From NCBI GenBank assembly GCA_900155495.1, contig FTLJ01000870.1, positions 178 through 64,177 on the forward strand: 64,000 nucleotides of DNA, read 5' to 3'. Below the pieces are notes generated by a model that did no database searches, had not been told where the DNA came from, and was given only the letters and a program-made list of their open reading frames with translations. The stretch is from Porogramme epimiltina. Its lineage: Eukaryota > Basidiomycota > Agaricomycetes > Polyporales > Polyporaceae. The position numbers and the translations under genes are program-made. Positions 23,491 to 36,198 of the stretch are shown in pieces (within the stretch, counting starts at the first letter, position 1; each line of letters opens with the position of its first letter).

Positions 23491-26427
23491 ACAAGTATCG
23501 CTCCATGACGTACGGCGCTGAGGTCGTTCCTGGCGCCCGGACGGGACCGACCACTTGCGGAGGGTTTAGCACCAGCCATACGACGTTCTTACACCAGAGG
23601 GGGCCGGCCTCGCCCCTCGCGCCCATCTTACGGGACTGCCATGTCTTGGCGGCTGCAGAACTGGAATCTGAGAAGTGCACGTGTATCCACCCGCGCTTCG
23701 ACTCTCCAGCTTCCCCCGGTGTTCTGCACGCGCCCCCATCCCCCCGCGCTTCGCGGCTGCTCGTCTCTCACTCCACGCCACCGCCCCTTCGTCCAGCGGC
23801 GGCATGTCGTGCGCCCTTTTGCAAGTAAATACCCCCGCATTGTGGGCAGCCCGCTGTCAGAGATGTGGCCAGCTCTCTCTGCTTTCTGACGATTGGACTG
23901 TTCCTGACGGAGTGTTTGGAGCAACTTCCATCCCTATCCCGGTCGCATCAGCGTGGCCTGGCCGACTTTGCGGAGAAGTTGCATCCAGAATTGGAGTAGC
24001 CGGTTCTCCACGTCCCGGCCCCACCGAAAATAGAGTTTGTTTTTTCGAGGTGAGCCTTATGCGGAAAGTGGGGTTCCTGGTGTCTTGTGGCTGGAAGTAA
24101 CGACACGTTTCAGGATACTTCCTCCTACGGTGACAGAAAGTTGGACCGCCTCGTTTTTCGAACAATCCACATCTAGGGTCCCAGACTCCTCCAGCCCGCT
24201 GTGCTATATTCGTATGGGTTGTGTTTGAAACGCGCGCGCAATAGATGAAACCTTGCGGTTAAGGATTCCAATCTACCCGCAAGTCGACTACGCTCATCAA
24301 TCCAGCGCCGCCATCTCGCAGCATCCGGTAGCACATCCCCACTCGCCGCTTTTCGCCCCTTCCTCCTTCGATCTCACGAGCAGTCATGGTGGCACGCCTC
24401 GCGTCAGGCTCGTGGAGGAGATAGACCGTGAGCTGTTATTCCTACTAGATCATTGTCAATTCTACCATCTCATTTGGTCGTGCAGACGATTTCCCTCATG
24501 CCCAACTTCCATGTTATCCAGCTCTGCCCCAGCGGCGTGGTGCTCATGGGGCTCGGATCGCCGGGGAATATACTTGGCTGCCTTATCGGGTGACGCTTTG
24601 ATCTGGACGTGTGGTGACTGTGCGAGGCGCCAAGCGGACACACATCGATATAGCGAGCTATGTGTACTGCGCATGTCGTGTTACCGGCGCGACCATGGCG
24701 CGCCGTCCCTTACCTGCGCGCTACTGCCGAGATGGTTAACTATCTGCGAACGACATTCACGGCATAGGCGCGCGCGACCCCTGTCGTCGCCCCACGGTGC
24801 GGCGCTTAGCCACAACGAACGACAGAATGAAGCTGTCCAAATCGGACCGGGGAGACCTCCGGGGCTGCGTGCCATCGTGTCCTCTGTTTCTCCTCCTTCA
24901 TCCCGTCCAAGCTCCCGGTCGCGCCCGACGTCACGCGTCACGGGTATCGTGGCCGGCCGGTGAGTGCTCGAGCTTTCTTCAAACCTTATCCCTAGCGCGA
25001 TGCAGGTGCCCGGGGCAATGCATCGGACATTAGGTACCCTAGAGCGCTGTAGTAACTCCCCTCGAGGCAGGCGGCGCACCCGAATGTTCCCAAGGCCTGT
25101 CACCGATGCGGGCAGTCCACCTCCGGCCCTCTCTGCCCCGGCATGCACGACGCACGATCGTGCGTGTTTGAGTAGCACTCGGGAACATCTATGGAGGCCC
25201 TGTTGGGGCGATCGCACGGTCCCATCTCCACGTCGGATGCTGATGAACCGCTCCTGTCCGCAGATCAACACGGATTTCATCGAGTAATGGGGGCACGACC
25301 ACCACTGGTATCGCATTCGACCACACACCATCGCGCTCTGCCGCGGATATGTCCCTAGTCAGTACTGCCACCTTCCTAGTGCATCCGTATGCGTCCAAGA
25401 TGATCCCTATCCTGGCCTTGCGAACCTAAACCGGATCCACCGCTGTCTAATGCTCATATGCATGATCGACACTAGCGAATACTGCGGTCGGGCCTTGCGG
25501 TGCCTATTCCTTTTGCTCCGCGGCGTTAGCTCGGGTTCCACACAGTGCATGCGCACGGGCATCGAATCAGGACGGTAGCAGCTTCGAATTCCCTGATCCT
25601 CCGTGGCGGAGGTCACGGACGTATGACCGCGCGAGGAGCAAGGAGTGTCGTGACAAGACGCTCATGGGTCAGGCCTTACTGTTCTGCCGTGCGACGGTCC
25701 ATTTCACGCTTGTAACACGGCCACCGCAACCGTCGGAGGCCGGGCTCCGCGTGTGCTTATGAAGCTCACTGCGTGTGGGCATGGTTGCAGTGATGTACTT
25801 TGACTTCTAGAGCACCACAGCCACTCTTGTTGCTCGCAGTTCCATGTGCTCGTATGTGTCGGTCTCACATGACGGTCGAGGGAGGGTTATCCAGCTATGT
25901 TTGTTCTGTGCGCATACGTACCTTTTCTAGAACTTGTGGCTCGCACCGCCCACGTCATGGCTGGGTTCGGATGCACCTGCATGGCTTCTCATAGAAAGAG
26001 TCAATATGTACTATAACTTTGGGCTCTGCTTCCCTTCATGCGTATGGCACTCCATGGTTGGCCACCCCATTTGTCTCCTAGCGCTGTACTAGAAAGAAGT
26101 GTTTTTCAAACTCTATTAAACCGTATCTGTTCCTGAGGCGGTGCGTCTCAGGGTTCTGTCCACGTGTGGAATCGTACGGAAGGCTCAAGCTGAGCGGAAG
26201 GTTTACAGTTGGCAGGAGGGAGGCACGCCCTCGAGTTGGGCGAGCCGTATCGGGGATCCATGCTCTTCTTGTGGAAGATAGAACTAGAGGCCGTCCCGTT
26301 TCGATGTGATCTCAACCTCATTCGCCCAGGCACAGGGCTTTTATGAGAGAGGCAATGAAGCTTACGTAGCTCTTTTGCCCTGCCCTCGTCCCTGCTATAG
26401 ACACTTACAGCGGATTCTGCAAGTACA

Positions 26428-26433
26428 TATATA
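26428..26433 (+). promoter_or_regulatory. TATA box of DUF6699 gene 3
   Basis: TATATA, 39 bp upstream of the ATG. Flanking bases (ACATATATACAG) closely match gene 2. Confidence 0.7.
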
Positions 26434-26466
26434 CAGAGGAGTCCTAACACATAGGACGTGATCCAC

Positions 26467-27261
26467 ATGTCTTTCTTCCCGTATTATCCTCCGCAAGCCA
26501 CCATCCCCGGGATGTATTGGGTATGGAGCCCTTACTTCGCCACACCTGGGCTGCCACCGCAGTATGCGAGCCTATCGCCTGCTCCACCGACCCTCCCGCT
26601 GCCTGCGCCACCGACCATTCCGCCGCCTACCAATACCACCCCAGCCCCTCCTTACAAAGCCCCAGCCGCGCACACGCCACCCGGGGTCAAGTCAACCAAA
26701 GAGCCAGAAAAAATCCCTGGACAAGTCACAGATTTTCCATGGATTGATCCCCTCATCGCACTCCCCCCCTCTTCCGGAGCGTTCCCACCGTTCGCCTGGG
26801 ACCTCGCGGACGACCCAACCCTTCTGCTCATCGGGCGCCACTCCGTGCGGCAGAACCCCGCTGTGCGCGCAAGCTCATCCGCTGCCGCACTCGCCGTGCG
26901 CAGCATCACCCTCCTCTTCCCGCGCCTCCCCCCTGTGGAGGTCATAGTGCTCCCAACATATCCGTGCGCGTTCACGACCCCAGCAGACGTGCTCCTCGCG
27001 TTGTACCGCGCGCTGCGCGAGCCCGTTCCGGAACACGTGCTCGCTGTGCTCGGCAGAGAACAGCGCGCCGAGCTCCGCCGCAACGCACGCACGCGCCGCG
27101 CTGCGCGCGGGAAGACAGCGGACGGGGCTGCAAAGAAGATCGACTTCTTGGCGGAACGGCGGCGGTTCCTAGGCCTGCGCCCGGCGCGGCAGGTGGAGGT
27201 GCCGTTCGGGAAGGACTCTAGGCAGGTGTTCGTCGTGGAGGTTGGATCGGTGGATGCATAA
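26467..27261 (+). CDS. DUF6699 protein 3
   Basis: Intronless, 264 residues, starting MSFFPYYPPQ; an in-frame GTG 9 bp upstream was not used. The N-terminal motif is YWVWSPYF, then a proline-rich linker. The domain begins at residue 89 (DFPWIDPLIALPPSSGA), followed by FAWDLADDP, ITLLFPRLPPVEVIV, ADVLLALYRALREPV and KKIDFLAERRRFLGLRPA, ending QVFVVEVGSV. Domain blocks are nearly the same as in copy 2, while the linker differs in length and sequence. Unknown function; probably cytosolic or nuclear. Confidence 0.9.
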   Translation: MSFFPYYPPQATIPGMYWVWSPYFATPGLPPQYASLSPAPPTLPLPAPPTIPPPTNTTPAPPYKAPAAHTPPGVKSTKEPEKIPGQVTDFPWIDPLIALPPSSGAFPPFAWDLADDPTLLLIGRHSVRQNPAVRASSSAAALAVRSITLLFPRLPPVEVIVLPTYPCAFTTPADVLLALYRALREPVPEHVLAVLGREQRAELRRNARTRRAARGKTADGAAKKIDFLAERRRFLGLRPARQVEVPFGKDSRQVFVVEVGSVDA

Positions 27262-27830
27262 AGGGGTATGGCCAAGGTGTTTGTGTATTTGACATCTTGC
27301 TCTTTTCTTGTCTCGTGCGAGATACTCCCTTGGCTGAGGGGCTGTCCTATTAGAGTTAGCTACACACGTTGACGACGATGTAGAGTGGGCTGAAGTAGCC
27401 CCCAGCATGTGGAATAAGTTGTACTTTATCACAATATAAGTGGTTTCTACAGTTTTATAGGAGACTCAATCATGATACTTCGCCTGACGTGGCGACATTG
27501 ACACGTTTTAGCCTTGACGCGATGATGGTGCTCGACCCACCATAGTAACACTGTGGTAAGGCTGTTTATGAGCTAATATTTATGTATAGAGGTTTAAAAT
27601 GGGAGCTTTTCACTGTATATGGTAGCAGAGCATGTGAACGAATGAGGTATCGTTGACTCTGAAAAGGACACTGAAGGGAGATGAGTGTCGCGTGGCAAGC
27701 CCAAACAAGGTAAGCGGGAGCACGTGGCCGCTATCTGATAAGATAGGGGTCAGCACCAGCTAGACGCCCCTCCTACTCCGTCATCTGGCATCGCTGTCAC
27801 GACTCACCACGCTCCCATCTGCTCTTTCTT

Positions 27831-30800
27831 CCATAATGCCTTTTGACTCGCGATCGCTTCCCATCTTGAGCCATTCCATGGTCGCGTATAATGGCGAAGA
27901 TGGGTCACCTATATGCTCGTTAACACCCTGCGTGATGTTCTAGGACTAGGCATTCCCTACCCATTCGCGCTCCTCGTCGTCGTTAACTAGACGCAGCTGG
28001 CGCCTGACATCGGGCACCCCGTAATACAAGACGCATCGTGATGCGTGTGACGTAGAATGGGCGAACAAAGTGCACCGCTAGGAACTGGCGTTACTGACGC
28101 TTTCAGGTGTGGATTCTGGCTCTGCGAGGATACATAAGAATGTCTGATACGGATATGCGGTTGACAAAAAGAAGCACGAGAATCTGGATGAGGATGTCGG
28201 GTAGGACGACTCGCCTTTGCCTCCCAGTAAATTCCTATATATCCATATCTGCGTAATGGCAATATGTACCCACGATATCTATGTGGCTCTGGATCTTTGT
28301 GACCATCATCTTATTTCCACGTACCGACGGCAGCGGTGAGGAAGTATTCAGTGCGTCGGCTAAGCCTGACGTTGTGGAGGGTGTTGGAAACCGATGTATA
28401 AGCAGCTGCGCGCTTTCGGCGCCTATTCTCCGCCTCCTTGTTCTCGAACTACCACGTCCACATTCGGAACCCTTCCTTCTCCATGCCCCTACAGTTTCGA
28501 TGCTCGCGTCGCATCCTGCACTCTAGGTGCTTTCGTCATACGCACGTCCTGAAAACACACTATCGCGGCTTGATAGGAACATTACCCCTGGGAACTCTCT
28601 TTATGCTTGCACCCCTATGTTCCGCTGACAGTTATTGTCTTACTTGTTCTATTGCATCATAACGCGAATATGCTTGGGTGTCAAGCTTGCGCTCGCGGAC
28701 TTGGTATGGAGAACTGGAGAAATCGAACACCGACTGCCTGCGGTGTGGAAGTGGACCCGCTAGGGCACTTAGTCTTTGAGACTATTGTGTTAGACGGCTG
28801 TCAATGCAATAATCTACCAACCCGACTCAAGTATGCTAGGATGTCGCTTTCACAATAGACTTGTACTGTTCTAGTTGCTTTTTTACTATGCAGAGTAGCT
28901 CTAGTTTTCCGCACTTGGCTGCATCAGCTCTAGCCTATCTCAGGGCCATACACAGCGAGTTTGATGGATCACGTATCGTTTGCGGACTTCGTCTCGAAGA
29001 CACTGGCATCATTCTACTTGATGGCGTGGTGCTTGCTTCATGACAAGCATGGGTCATATAGTTATAGTACGTCGCGGTTCATCCAAGACACTCTTTCTCT
29101 CCTTGCTCCCCATTGGTGCAACCCTATCCGTGATGCGGCTGCGCCCCCGTCAACGTCAGTCCACCTTCCCTTCTTAGGTCTGTACTCCGCCATGACGTGC
29201 AGGTGCCTCTCCTAGACGCAGCACATGCTCACGGGCGCCGTCCACATCCCTGTGTCTGCGCTATCTCGCGTCCGGGGCGGTCGGACGTGTAATCTGGAAT
29301 TCGCAGTACTGTACTCGCATCCTATGCCTCGAGCGACACGTCCGCTAGACGTAAATCTCTCGTAATCATCGGCATCGTCGTCGACATGTCCACCGAAACG
29401 TCCGTTTAAGACACCCAGCCCGTTCCGGAGAACCCTTATTACAAGCATGCATTGACAGTCGGATCTTTCGACTACGGACGGGGCCACCGCAAGGCGTCGC
29501 ACGGCTCCGCCGTCGTGCGGGCTTGAGTTCTAGCTATATTCACGTATAGATTCAACGAGTCTAACTCACAGGGATCTAACCTCAGCCCGAAGTCCCGACC
29601 GGACATCCTCTACCCCGGCCTTAGCCTGAAAGCCTCCGGCGTACCTCCTACCACCTGTGACCCCGGGACGGGTTCGGCATGCGGTGTAATCTTCCAAGCC
29701 CCATGCCATACCCTCATGTTGAAGCTTCTATCCAGCACGAAAAAACCTTCCGCGCTTGAGGTGAGGTTCAGAAGAACCGTTCCAGGAGTCCCATGGCAGT
29801 ACGCGTGGTGGGCCGCACCAGACTTTTTGCTCTTCTTTCGGCATCCCCCTGCGCGCTCGCATCTACCCGGCCACCCCAGGCCCGCGCGCGGAGTCTGACA
29901 ATCTATATTGCAGCCGTCCTACGACCGGTTACCGAATGCAAGCCCGGGGGCGCGGGGGATGAAGCGGAGCATGGAGCGTTGGGGTACTCGCGACATCTCT
30001 TCAACGGGAATGGCGAAGGTCGCACGTCGCGACCCTGCGTATGCGGAATCGGGGACCGCCGCTGAAGCTTATACAGCCTGCACAGCTGCGCGCGCTGTGC
30101 CAGCGTACGTGTCTGGAGCCCGATGCCCTTATACGCGCTCTCGCGTCCATTGGGGTTGAGTAGAGCCACGTCGCTGCCCCTGCTCTCCGCGCTCGCCGCG
30201 GATGCGGGATCGCGCGCGAGGGACCACCTTCGCCGTGCGCATCGCGCCGAGGGCCTCGCGGGCTCGGTCGCGCCCGCATGCGCGAGGTCACGTGCCCGAC
30301 GGCGGGAATGGGAGACCCCTTTGTCCGACCTCCTGTTATGGGCGTGTTGCCCCTCGAGCTCTCTTAGGTTGTGAAGGGGGGTTCTAGGTGCGACGAAGTG
30401 GTACTTGGGCGCGCACTGCTGACGAGCTGGGATCTCTACGAAATGCCTTACGGTGTGTTACCTTCATGCCTCTCATCACCTTATGACGAACCGACGCTCC
30501 GCGCTGCCAGCGCCCCACATGCACACGGTGCCCGACCAACGGAAGTAGCCGGTTGCTGCCCTTTCTGGCGTTCTGAATGGCTGCGGCATGAAGATTGCTG
30601 CGGGAGACTCCGACCGGATGGTGCTCCGACGCGCCTCTCCAGACGAAGGACGTCCCGCACCCGGCGGGCTGCGGGCAGCTTTACGCGCCGATTTTGTTGG
30701 CGGTGTGTGTCGCACGCTCAGGGATGGGCGCGTATGGCTCGCGCCCCTGCAAAGCCGCCGAGAGCAGCGCCGGAGACTGCGCTCACTCTCGGTGCGGGCG

Positions 30801-32130
30801 TGAGGCGGGGCTAGCAAGGTACGGCGTGCGCCTTTGAGCGCGCGGCGCTGGACCTTGGCTAGACGCGAACTCTAAAGATCTAGTCCATCTGCACATGCAT
30901 ACAGCCCCCACACGCCCGCGCCCCTCGTGGCCGCGTTAGCTAGGGGAGAGGACACCCCATTCTCTCCGCCGGCAGACGACAGCTCCGGCGTCGGCGCTCT
31001 CTCGTAGCCAATGGCGGGACGGTCGCCGCTCCGCGCAGGACTGCAGCCGCGAGCATGAACAAAGCTTTGCGTCCTTCGTACGTACGTACGTACCCTCACC
31101 TGAAGGTGTTTCACAATAAGTTCAATCCCCGCTTCTCAGTCACGCGTTACCATTCTACTTTCTTATTTTCCCAACATTCACACATTTTTCGTGCAGCCGC
31201 TGCATAACCCCGCGATCGTGCCTGATAGCAACGCGCCCACAAATGACCGCGAGAGTGGCAAATTCGGTCGATTGCGATGATGCCCGACAGGCACACGGGT
31301 CCGGAAGAGGAATGCTGCGAGCTTGCGTGGTGGTCGCTGTCAAGCCGAATCCTCTCTGCGGCCCGGCGGCGATAGTGAGCTCGAGAAAGCTGATGTCCAA
31401 ACCAAGCTATTTGTCATGGTTGCACGTGAACTTGAACATACCTGGTGAGTGGCTAGCACTGGTCTTGTTACACGGCCTTGTCCTGACGTTACACTCTGAG
31501 AACTCCTGCTCAGAAACAGAATCTTGAGGCTAGATCGTGTTTCCATTGAGCTCTCTGAGACAAGATTAATGCGCATCGCCGACAATAAATCAAACTCTAG
31601 ACTGCACGCTCACGCGCCCTTGCTGCAGCACCCACTGGAGCTCTTTGCGCGCCGTTTCTTACCTTTGGACATACTATTCTCTCACGTTCCATCTGCTTCT
31701 AGTGCTTTCTCCACTGCGCTTTCCTTGTATCAGGCGCAATAGTCCAGAGCAAAGTCTGTCTGAGACCGGCGCGAAGCTTCCGTTTGGGGAGCCTGGTGAC
31801 AGTTTGTTCTAGAAAACTCACTCCTTGGTGCCCCACTCTCACAGCGCGCAGCGAGGGAGGTGCCGCGGAAGATACACTCGCTCACCGTGCATCCAGCCTG
31901 TGCCTCGGCCGCCTCATTGGCATCACGAACCTTTCACGCCACAAAGGAGTCTCCGTAGAGCTTCCCTAGTCCTTCTCGTTCAATTTATGACGTGTCCTCA
32001 ACTCCACCCTTCACCCTTTCCCCGCGCTAGTAGTGCTCTGGTGCGCCCGTGTGCATCTTCGGATCAGGTACGCCCGAAGGCATTCTGTTCTTTCCTAGAG
32101 ACAGCAGGAATTAAGTCGCCTTTCGGTGCA
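27831..32130. other. Long gene-poor stretch
   Basis: I can support no gene in these 4.3 kb. Bases 28410-28500 match about 61780-61870 (shared GAACTACCACGTC block). Bases 29790-30850 belong to the CpG-rich repeat type seen at 7.2-12 and 17-18 kb. A short alternating ACGT run lies at about 31079-31092. Confidence 0.5.
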
Positions 32131-33723
32131 AAATTACGAATAAGAGGGGTGTGGGCCACTCGAAGGATGGGAACATTACTGGAGCAGAGACGTCTGATTC
32201 GCTCACGGAACAGCCCCAGATTCAGCGCTCATTGTGCGTGCGCGCGTGAAGCCTATGTCGCCTTCCTTCCTCTGACTGTGTGTGTATGTGTGCGCCATCG
32301 ACGACCACCCCTCAGCACCCGTCGGTTAAATCCTGAGTAACTACAACGCGTACAATCATCTTCCCGTCTGGATGCCCATCATTTCATCACCCAAGCCGAG
32401 GAATTTCACTCTTCGTTCGATAGCCTCCCAGTCGGCGCGAAGGTCCACACAACTCCGAGGAGATACGTAGAACGTGGGCAGTTCCTCCTAGACATTGCTA
32501 ATACCGTCTTCTCGTTTGTCCGCGCACATCCACTATCTTCTCCGGCCCTGCAAGGGCCCGTGCGCCACGCTTCCATTTTATCCAAACCTCCAGAGCGACC
32601 TACAGGAGGCCGCGCCCGCCCCACGAAGTGCCGATGGAGCCACCCGCGCGTATCCCTTTGGCGACATACCATATCTGTCGATGCTCCGTCGTGCCGCTCG
32701 TGTCCGCCACTCGGAGGCCCGACAGCCGCGAGGCGCTGGGACGTCTGAGCGTCGCGTGTGTGCTGTGCACCTCGTGTTGCCCGCGAGGCTACGGCACACT
32801 CGCGTACCACAGTAGGGATGGTTAGCTTAGAGGAAGATGCGTGAGCGCGCCCTCATCCCATGAGGCGCGAGGAGTTTGTGAACGTTAACTTTCGATACTG
32901 GACGGGCCCATCAGTGTCTACATCCGCTTGACCCCGCGCGAACCCCGCGCACACGCGCGCATCCGGAGAAACCCTCGCGCCCAGCCCGCGTATCCCTTCA
33001 AAACTGACAGAGTAGTAAACAAGCAAAAAGGTATACGCTTTACACTTCCTGGGGGTACCGATCCCATCTAGTCGCGGGAACATCATGAAAAGACGGTAAT
33101 AATTTCCCGATTTGGATGGCGCCCACGTTCGCACGTTATCGGGGCCCATCGCGGGCATCCCCACCCGGCGTCGCTCCTGCTCCTCCACGTCTTCCCCCTG
33201 CGCCGGTATACCGTCGCGCCCGACGTCGTGAATGCGGCGCAGTTTGTCGGTGAGTCATTGAGTTCTTCTCATTAAGACCCTATCCTGATGGAGATCCAGG
33301 TGGAGGTGTGCCCGTGCCGCGACGTCTTGAACGGCAACTTGTGTAGAGCTCCGTTGCCAATTCTTCCTTGGGGCATAAGGTGTCTTTCTGGGGCTGAATA
33401 CCGCCTCCGATACGATCCGGAACACATTTCAAGCCTCTGCTTCCGGCAGGTAGACGCACGACTACACGTAACATCGGCCAGGTGAGCCAGGGAATTTAGT
33501 GGCAGCTATCAAGCGCATCCTTTTGACGGTGAAATGCAACTCTCAGTACTCGCAGGCCATCCACGAACGGATTCGTGCCCATGGCCAATATCACCCCCGC
33601 CCGCACGCCCATCATGTTCTGCGGCAGATCTGCTCCCCTTCCGCGGTCCCATCTCCGCGTCACCGAGAAAACAATGGTGTGTGTGCTCGTTCTTTAGAAA
33701 CGACAGATTGAACCCCGCGACAA

Positions 33724-33749
33724 CTGATGTCGACGCCCTTCGACATCAG
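33724..33749. repeat. Recurrent hairpin, unit C
   Basis: Perfect 10-bp arms CTGATGTCGA (33724-33733) and TCGACATCAG (33740-33749) around a 6-nt loop, about 1.04 kb before DUF6699 gene 4. Confidence 0.65.
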
Positions 33750-34721
33750 CCGCCGCTGGGAGCAGGCTCCAGAACATTCGTTATGCGTCGCACTTTGCGA
33801 TTGGGGGACGTCCAGGCGTCCTGCCGCCGGGGGGCATGTATCGCCCCGGGAGGAACTTGTGGCCTGGTTGCACAGGGTGGTGATTATGGCGCCCGGCCTG
33901 TGCTCCACTAGTGCCGTTGGGCAGCACTGCAGGGGCTAGACTTGCGAGACGACTGTCAATGTCATATTCGTGATGTTACGCGCGCTTGTTCAACTATTCC
34001 GGCGCACCTCGGCCTTGAGGCGCTATTGAGGCGCGTTCGGGACTCTGGTCGGTCGCCGTTACGTGTACATGCCTCAGAAGGGTGGCAATTGAGGCTTCGG
34101 ACCACGCCTCACCCCCTCTGAGAATGTGCGCATACAATACTTGTCCAGGCGGCTCACTCTGCCCCCGCTGGTCTCCGAGGGACTCCGTGCGCTTGACTGG
34201 CTTTGTAATCGAAAGAAATAAGACTACATCTATTTCTTACCGGGAAAGGCAGGCACAATTGCTTTGTCAGTGCACAGTGGCACCTTCGATGCCGTAGGGT
34301 TCCAGAATGAGGTGCTGTGCTACGGTCACGAGCACCCGGTCACTGTGAACCTTAATGCATAGTTTTGTGGTCTCGGGGCAATGCTCGGGGGTCCTTCTGG
34401 CATGTGCAATGAGGGCATAGAGCCTAGGTGAAGATGGGAATGCCATCGGGGCTGTATCCACGTAGGTCTTCAGCTCCAGGTGGGACGGGGGAACTATGGC
34501 TCCGCGCTCTAGTGCGTCAGCGCTAGCGCGTCTGGTGTGTGTAATAGGGCCGAGCCGTCCCTGGTTTGGTCGCAGTCACGAACCAATTCAGCCGTAGTGT
34601 CGGGCTGAGGCTTGAGAATACTGGGAAATAGACTTTTCTGAGTGTCAAAGGACTGCATACCCTTTTCGGATGTCTTTGGCTACCCCAAGGATGGCAACCC
34701 ACGGAGGGACCCGCAGAGCCG

Positions 34722-34728
34722 TATATAA
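34722..34728 (+). promoter_or_regulatory. TATA box of DUF6699 gene 4
   Basis: TATATAA, 49 bp upstream of the ATG. Copy 9 has the same box, spacing and following GGCGCAACC. Confidence 0.8.
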
Positions 34729-34770
34729 GGCGCAACCCTGTGCGCCCATTTCCCCATGTAATGTTTAAGC

Positions 34771-35628
34771 ATGTCCACCTACCCAGCTCGTCCACAAGCT
34801 GCTGTCCCCATTTACTGGGTGCTGGCTCCTTACTTCGTGAAGCCGAGCCCGTCCTCGTCGCACCCCAGTCTCTCCCCGGCTTGGCCGCCTTCTTCACCAT
34901 CATCGACCACATCGACCACACCCTCGCCCGGGGCACGCCCAAGCGCACTCTTCCCACCCGCAGCCCCCCGCCCGCGCACCATTCCCTTGCCCGCTGACCC
35001 CCAGCGCGTAGCTCCCCCCTCCAACCACCCCACCGCTCCCGCAGCACACAAACCTAAAACCAGCGCAAACGCAGCAGACGCCGCGCGGCCCATCGTGGAT
35101 CTCCCCTCGATCGACCCCCTCATATCATTTTCCCCGTCCCCCGGGGCGCTCCCGCCCCTCACATGGGACCTCGCCCGCGACCCTACCCCCATCCTCGCCA
35201 TGTACTCCTCCTCCCTCCGACGGCGCCCTGCCGTGCGCGCGAGCGCGTCCGCCACCGCATCTGCGCTCGCAACATTCACGATCGTGTTCCCGCTCCTGCC
35301 GTACGTGCAGGTGACAGTGCGCCCGACCTACCCGCGCCCGTTCGTGTCCCCTGCGGACGTGCTCGCGGCGCTACACCGCGGGCTGCGCGAGCCCGTCGAC
35401 GCGGCCGTGTTCGAGGTGCTTGAGGAGAGCGACCGCGCGCGGCTGCGCCAGAATGCGCGCGCGCGCTGCGCGGCGAGCGGGAGGGCGGCAGACATGGTCG
35501 TGAAGATCGACTTCTTGGCCAAGAGGAGGAAGTTCTTGGGCCTGCGCCCTGCGCAACCCTCTGAGGTGCCGTCCGGGAGGCGCCTCGGAGAGGTCTTCGT
35601 CGTTGAGGTGGGGCTGATTGAGGAGTGA
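34771..35628 (+). CDS. DUF6699 protein 4
   Basis: Intronless, 285 residues. The N-terminus carries the class A motif YWVLAPYFVKPSPSSS (from residue 15), then a low-complexity Ser/Pro/Thr linker with APRPRTIPLP. The domain starts at residue 110 (DLPSIDPLISFSPSPGA), with TWDLARDP, RRRPAVRASA, FTIVFPLLPYVQVTV, ADVLAALHRGLREPV and VKIDFLAKRRKFLGLRPA, ending GEVFVVEVGLIEE. Sister of copy 9, with homologous flanks on both sides for more than 3 kb. No targeting signal. Unknown function. Confidence 0.9.
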   Translation: MSTYPARPQAAVPIYWVLAPYFVKPSPSSSHPSLSPAWPPSSPSSTTSTTPSPGARPSALFPPAAPRPRTIPLPADPQRVAPPSNHPTAPAAHKPKTSANAADAARPIVDLPSIDPLISFSPSPGALPPLTWDLARDPTPILAMYSSSLRRRPAVRASASATASALATFTIVFPLLPYVQVTVRPTYPRPFVSPADVLAALHRGLREPVDAAVFEVLEESDRARLRQNARARCAASGRAADMVVKIDFLAKRRKFLGLRPAQPSEVPSGRRLGEVFVVEVGLIEE

Positions 35629-36170
35629 GCCCAGGAGGAGGAAGAAAATTGTCCACGTATGGATCCCCGGTCTTCTTAATCTATGTATGATGCGCCTGTG
35701 GCCAGCTGGACTGTCCTTGGTTTAATGTCGAGGACGACATAGCGGGCGAAATTGCCCCGAGATGGTTTAGATACGAGATACTTTCACGATTTTGTATTAT
35801 CATATACCCTAGCCTCAGTAACTCTTGCAGACACGAGCACAGAGTGCGATACCTTGGTCGTATCCCGGGCGCCATCGCGGCGCTGGCGGAAACCACATGC
35901 CTGTGCTCAGTTTTAAATGCGATGCACAAAACGTTTTGCCCACGCGTTGCTGGCTTGCTGTTCAGACCGCCGTCTTTGTGAATGTTATTATCTTCCCTCA
36001 CTGGTAGAGATGCTTAAGGGGTAAAATGCGCCGTAGCCAGATATACAGTTTGAAGTAGCGGTGCTTCACTAGCGTCCACTTACAAGGACGAGTTGTCACC
36101 GGCCGGGAATGTTCTTGGCGTTTACCTAGATATATTACGTCATTGACAGGAGGCGCGTGACGAAGTCTTT

Positions 36171-36198
36171 TAGACGCCTGTGAATAGACGCCTGTGAA
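36171..36198 (+). repeat. Perfect 14-bp tandem duplication
   Basis: TAGACGCCTGTGAA occurs twice in direct succession. It is exact, so probably recent compared with the diverged repeats around it. Confidence 0.8.

Larger units (their letters stand above)
23540..27830 (+). repeat. Class A segmental duplication, unit B
   Basis: Counterpart of 17940-22560, starting just after the metacaspase pseudogene and including DUF6699 gene 3 and its 3' flank. The debris before the gene (24.2-26.4 kb) shows the same remnants, such as GAGATAGACCGTGAG near 24420, which looks like an exon end with its donor. Confidence 0.7.
32131..36160 (+). repeat. Class A segmental duplication, unit C
   Basis: Diverged copy of 56590-60010. 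Ordered anchors: 32131 with 56590 (AATAAGAGG, GTGTGGGCCACT), 32455 with 56975 (ACGTAGAACGTG), 32762 with 57263 (GTGCACCTCGTGTT), 33622 with 57546, the hairpins 33724 with 57631, 34310 with 58200 (GTGCTACGGTCACGAG), gene starts 34771 with 58626, and 3' flanks up to about 36120 with 59975 (TTACGTCATTG). Confidence 0.75.

Noticed and set aside
24253..24963. 236-codon open frame in unit B
   Set aside because: The homologous stretch of unit A (18.7-19.5 kb) does not keep the frame, and intron-like GTGAG signals interrupt it.
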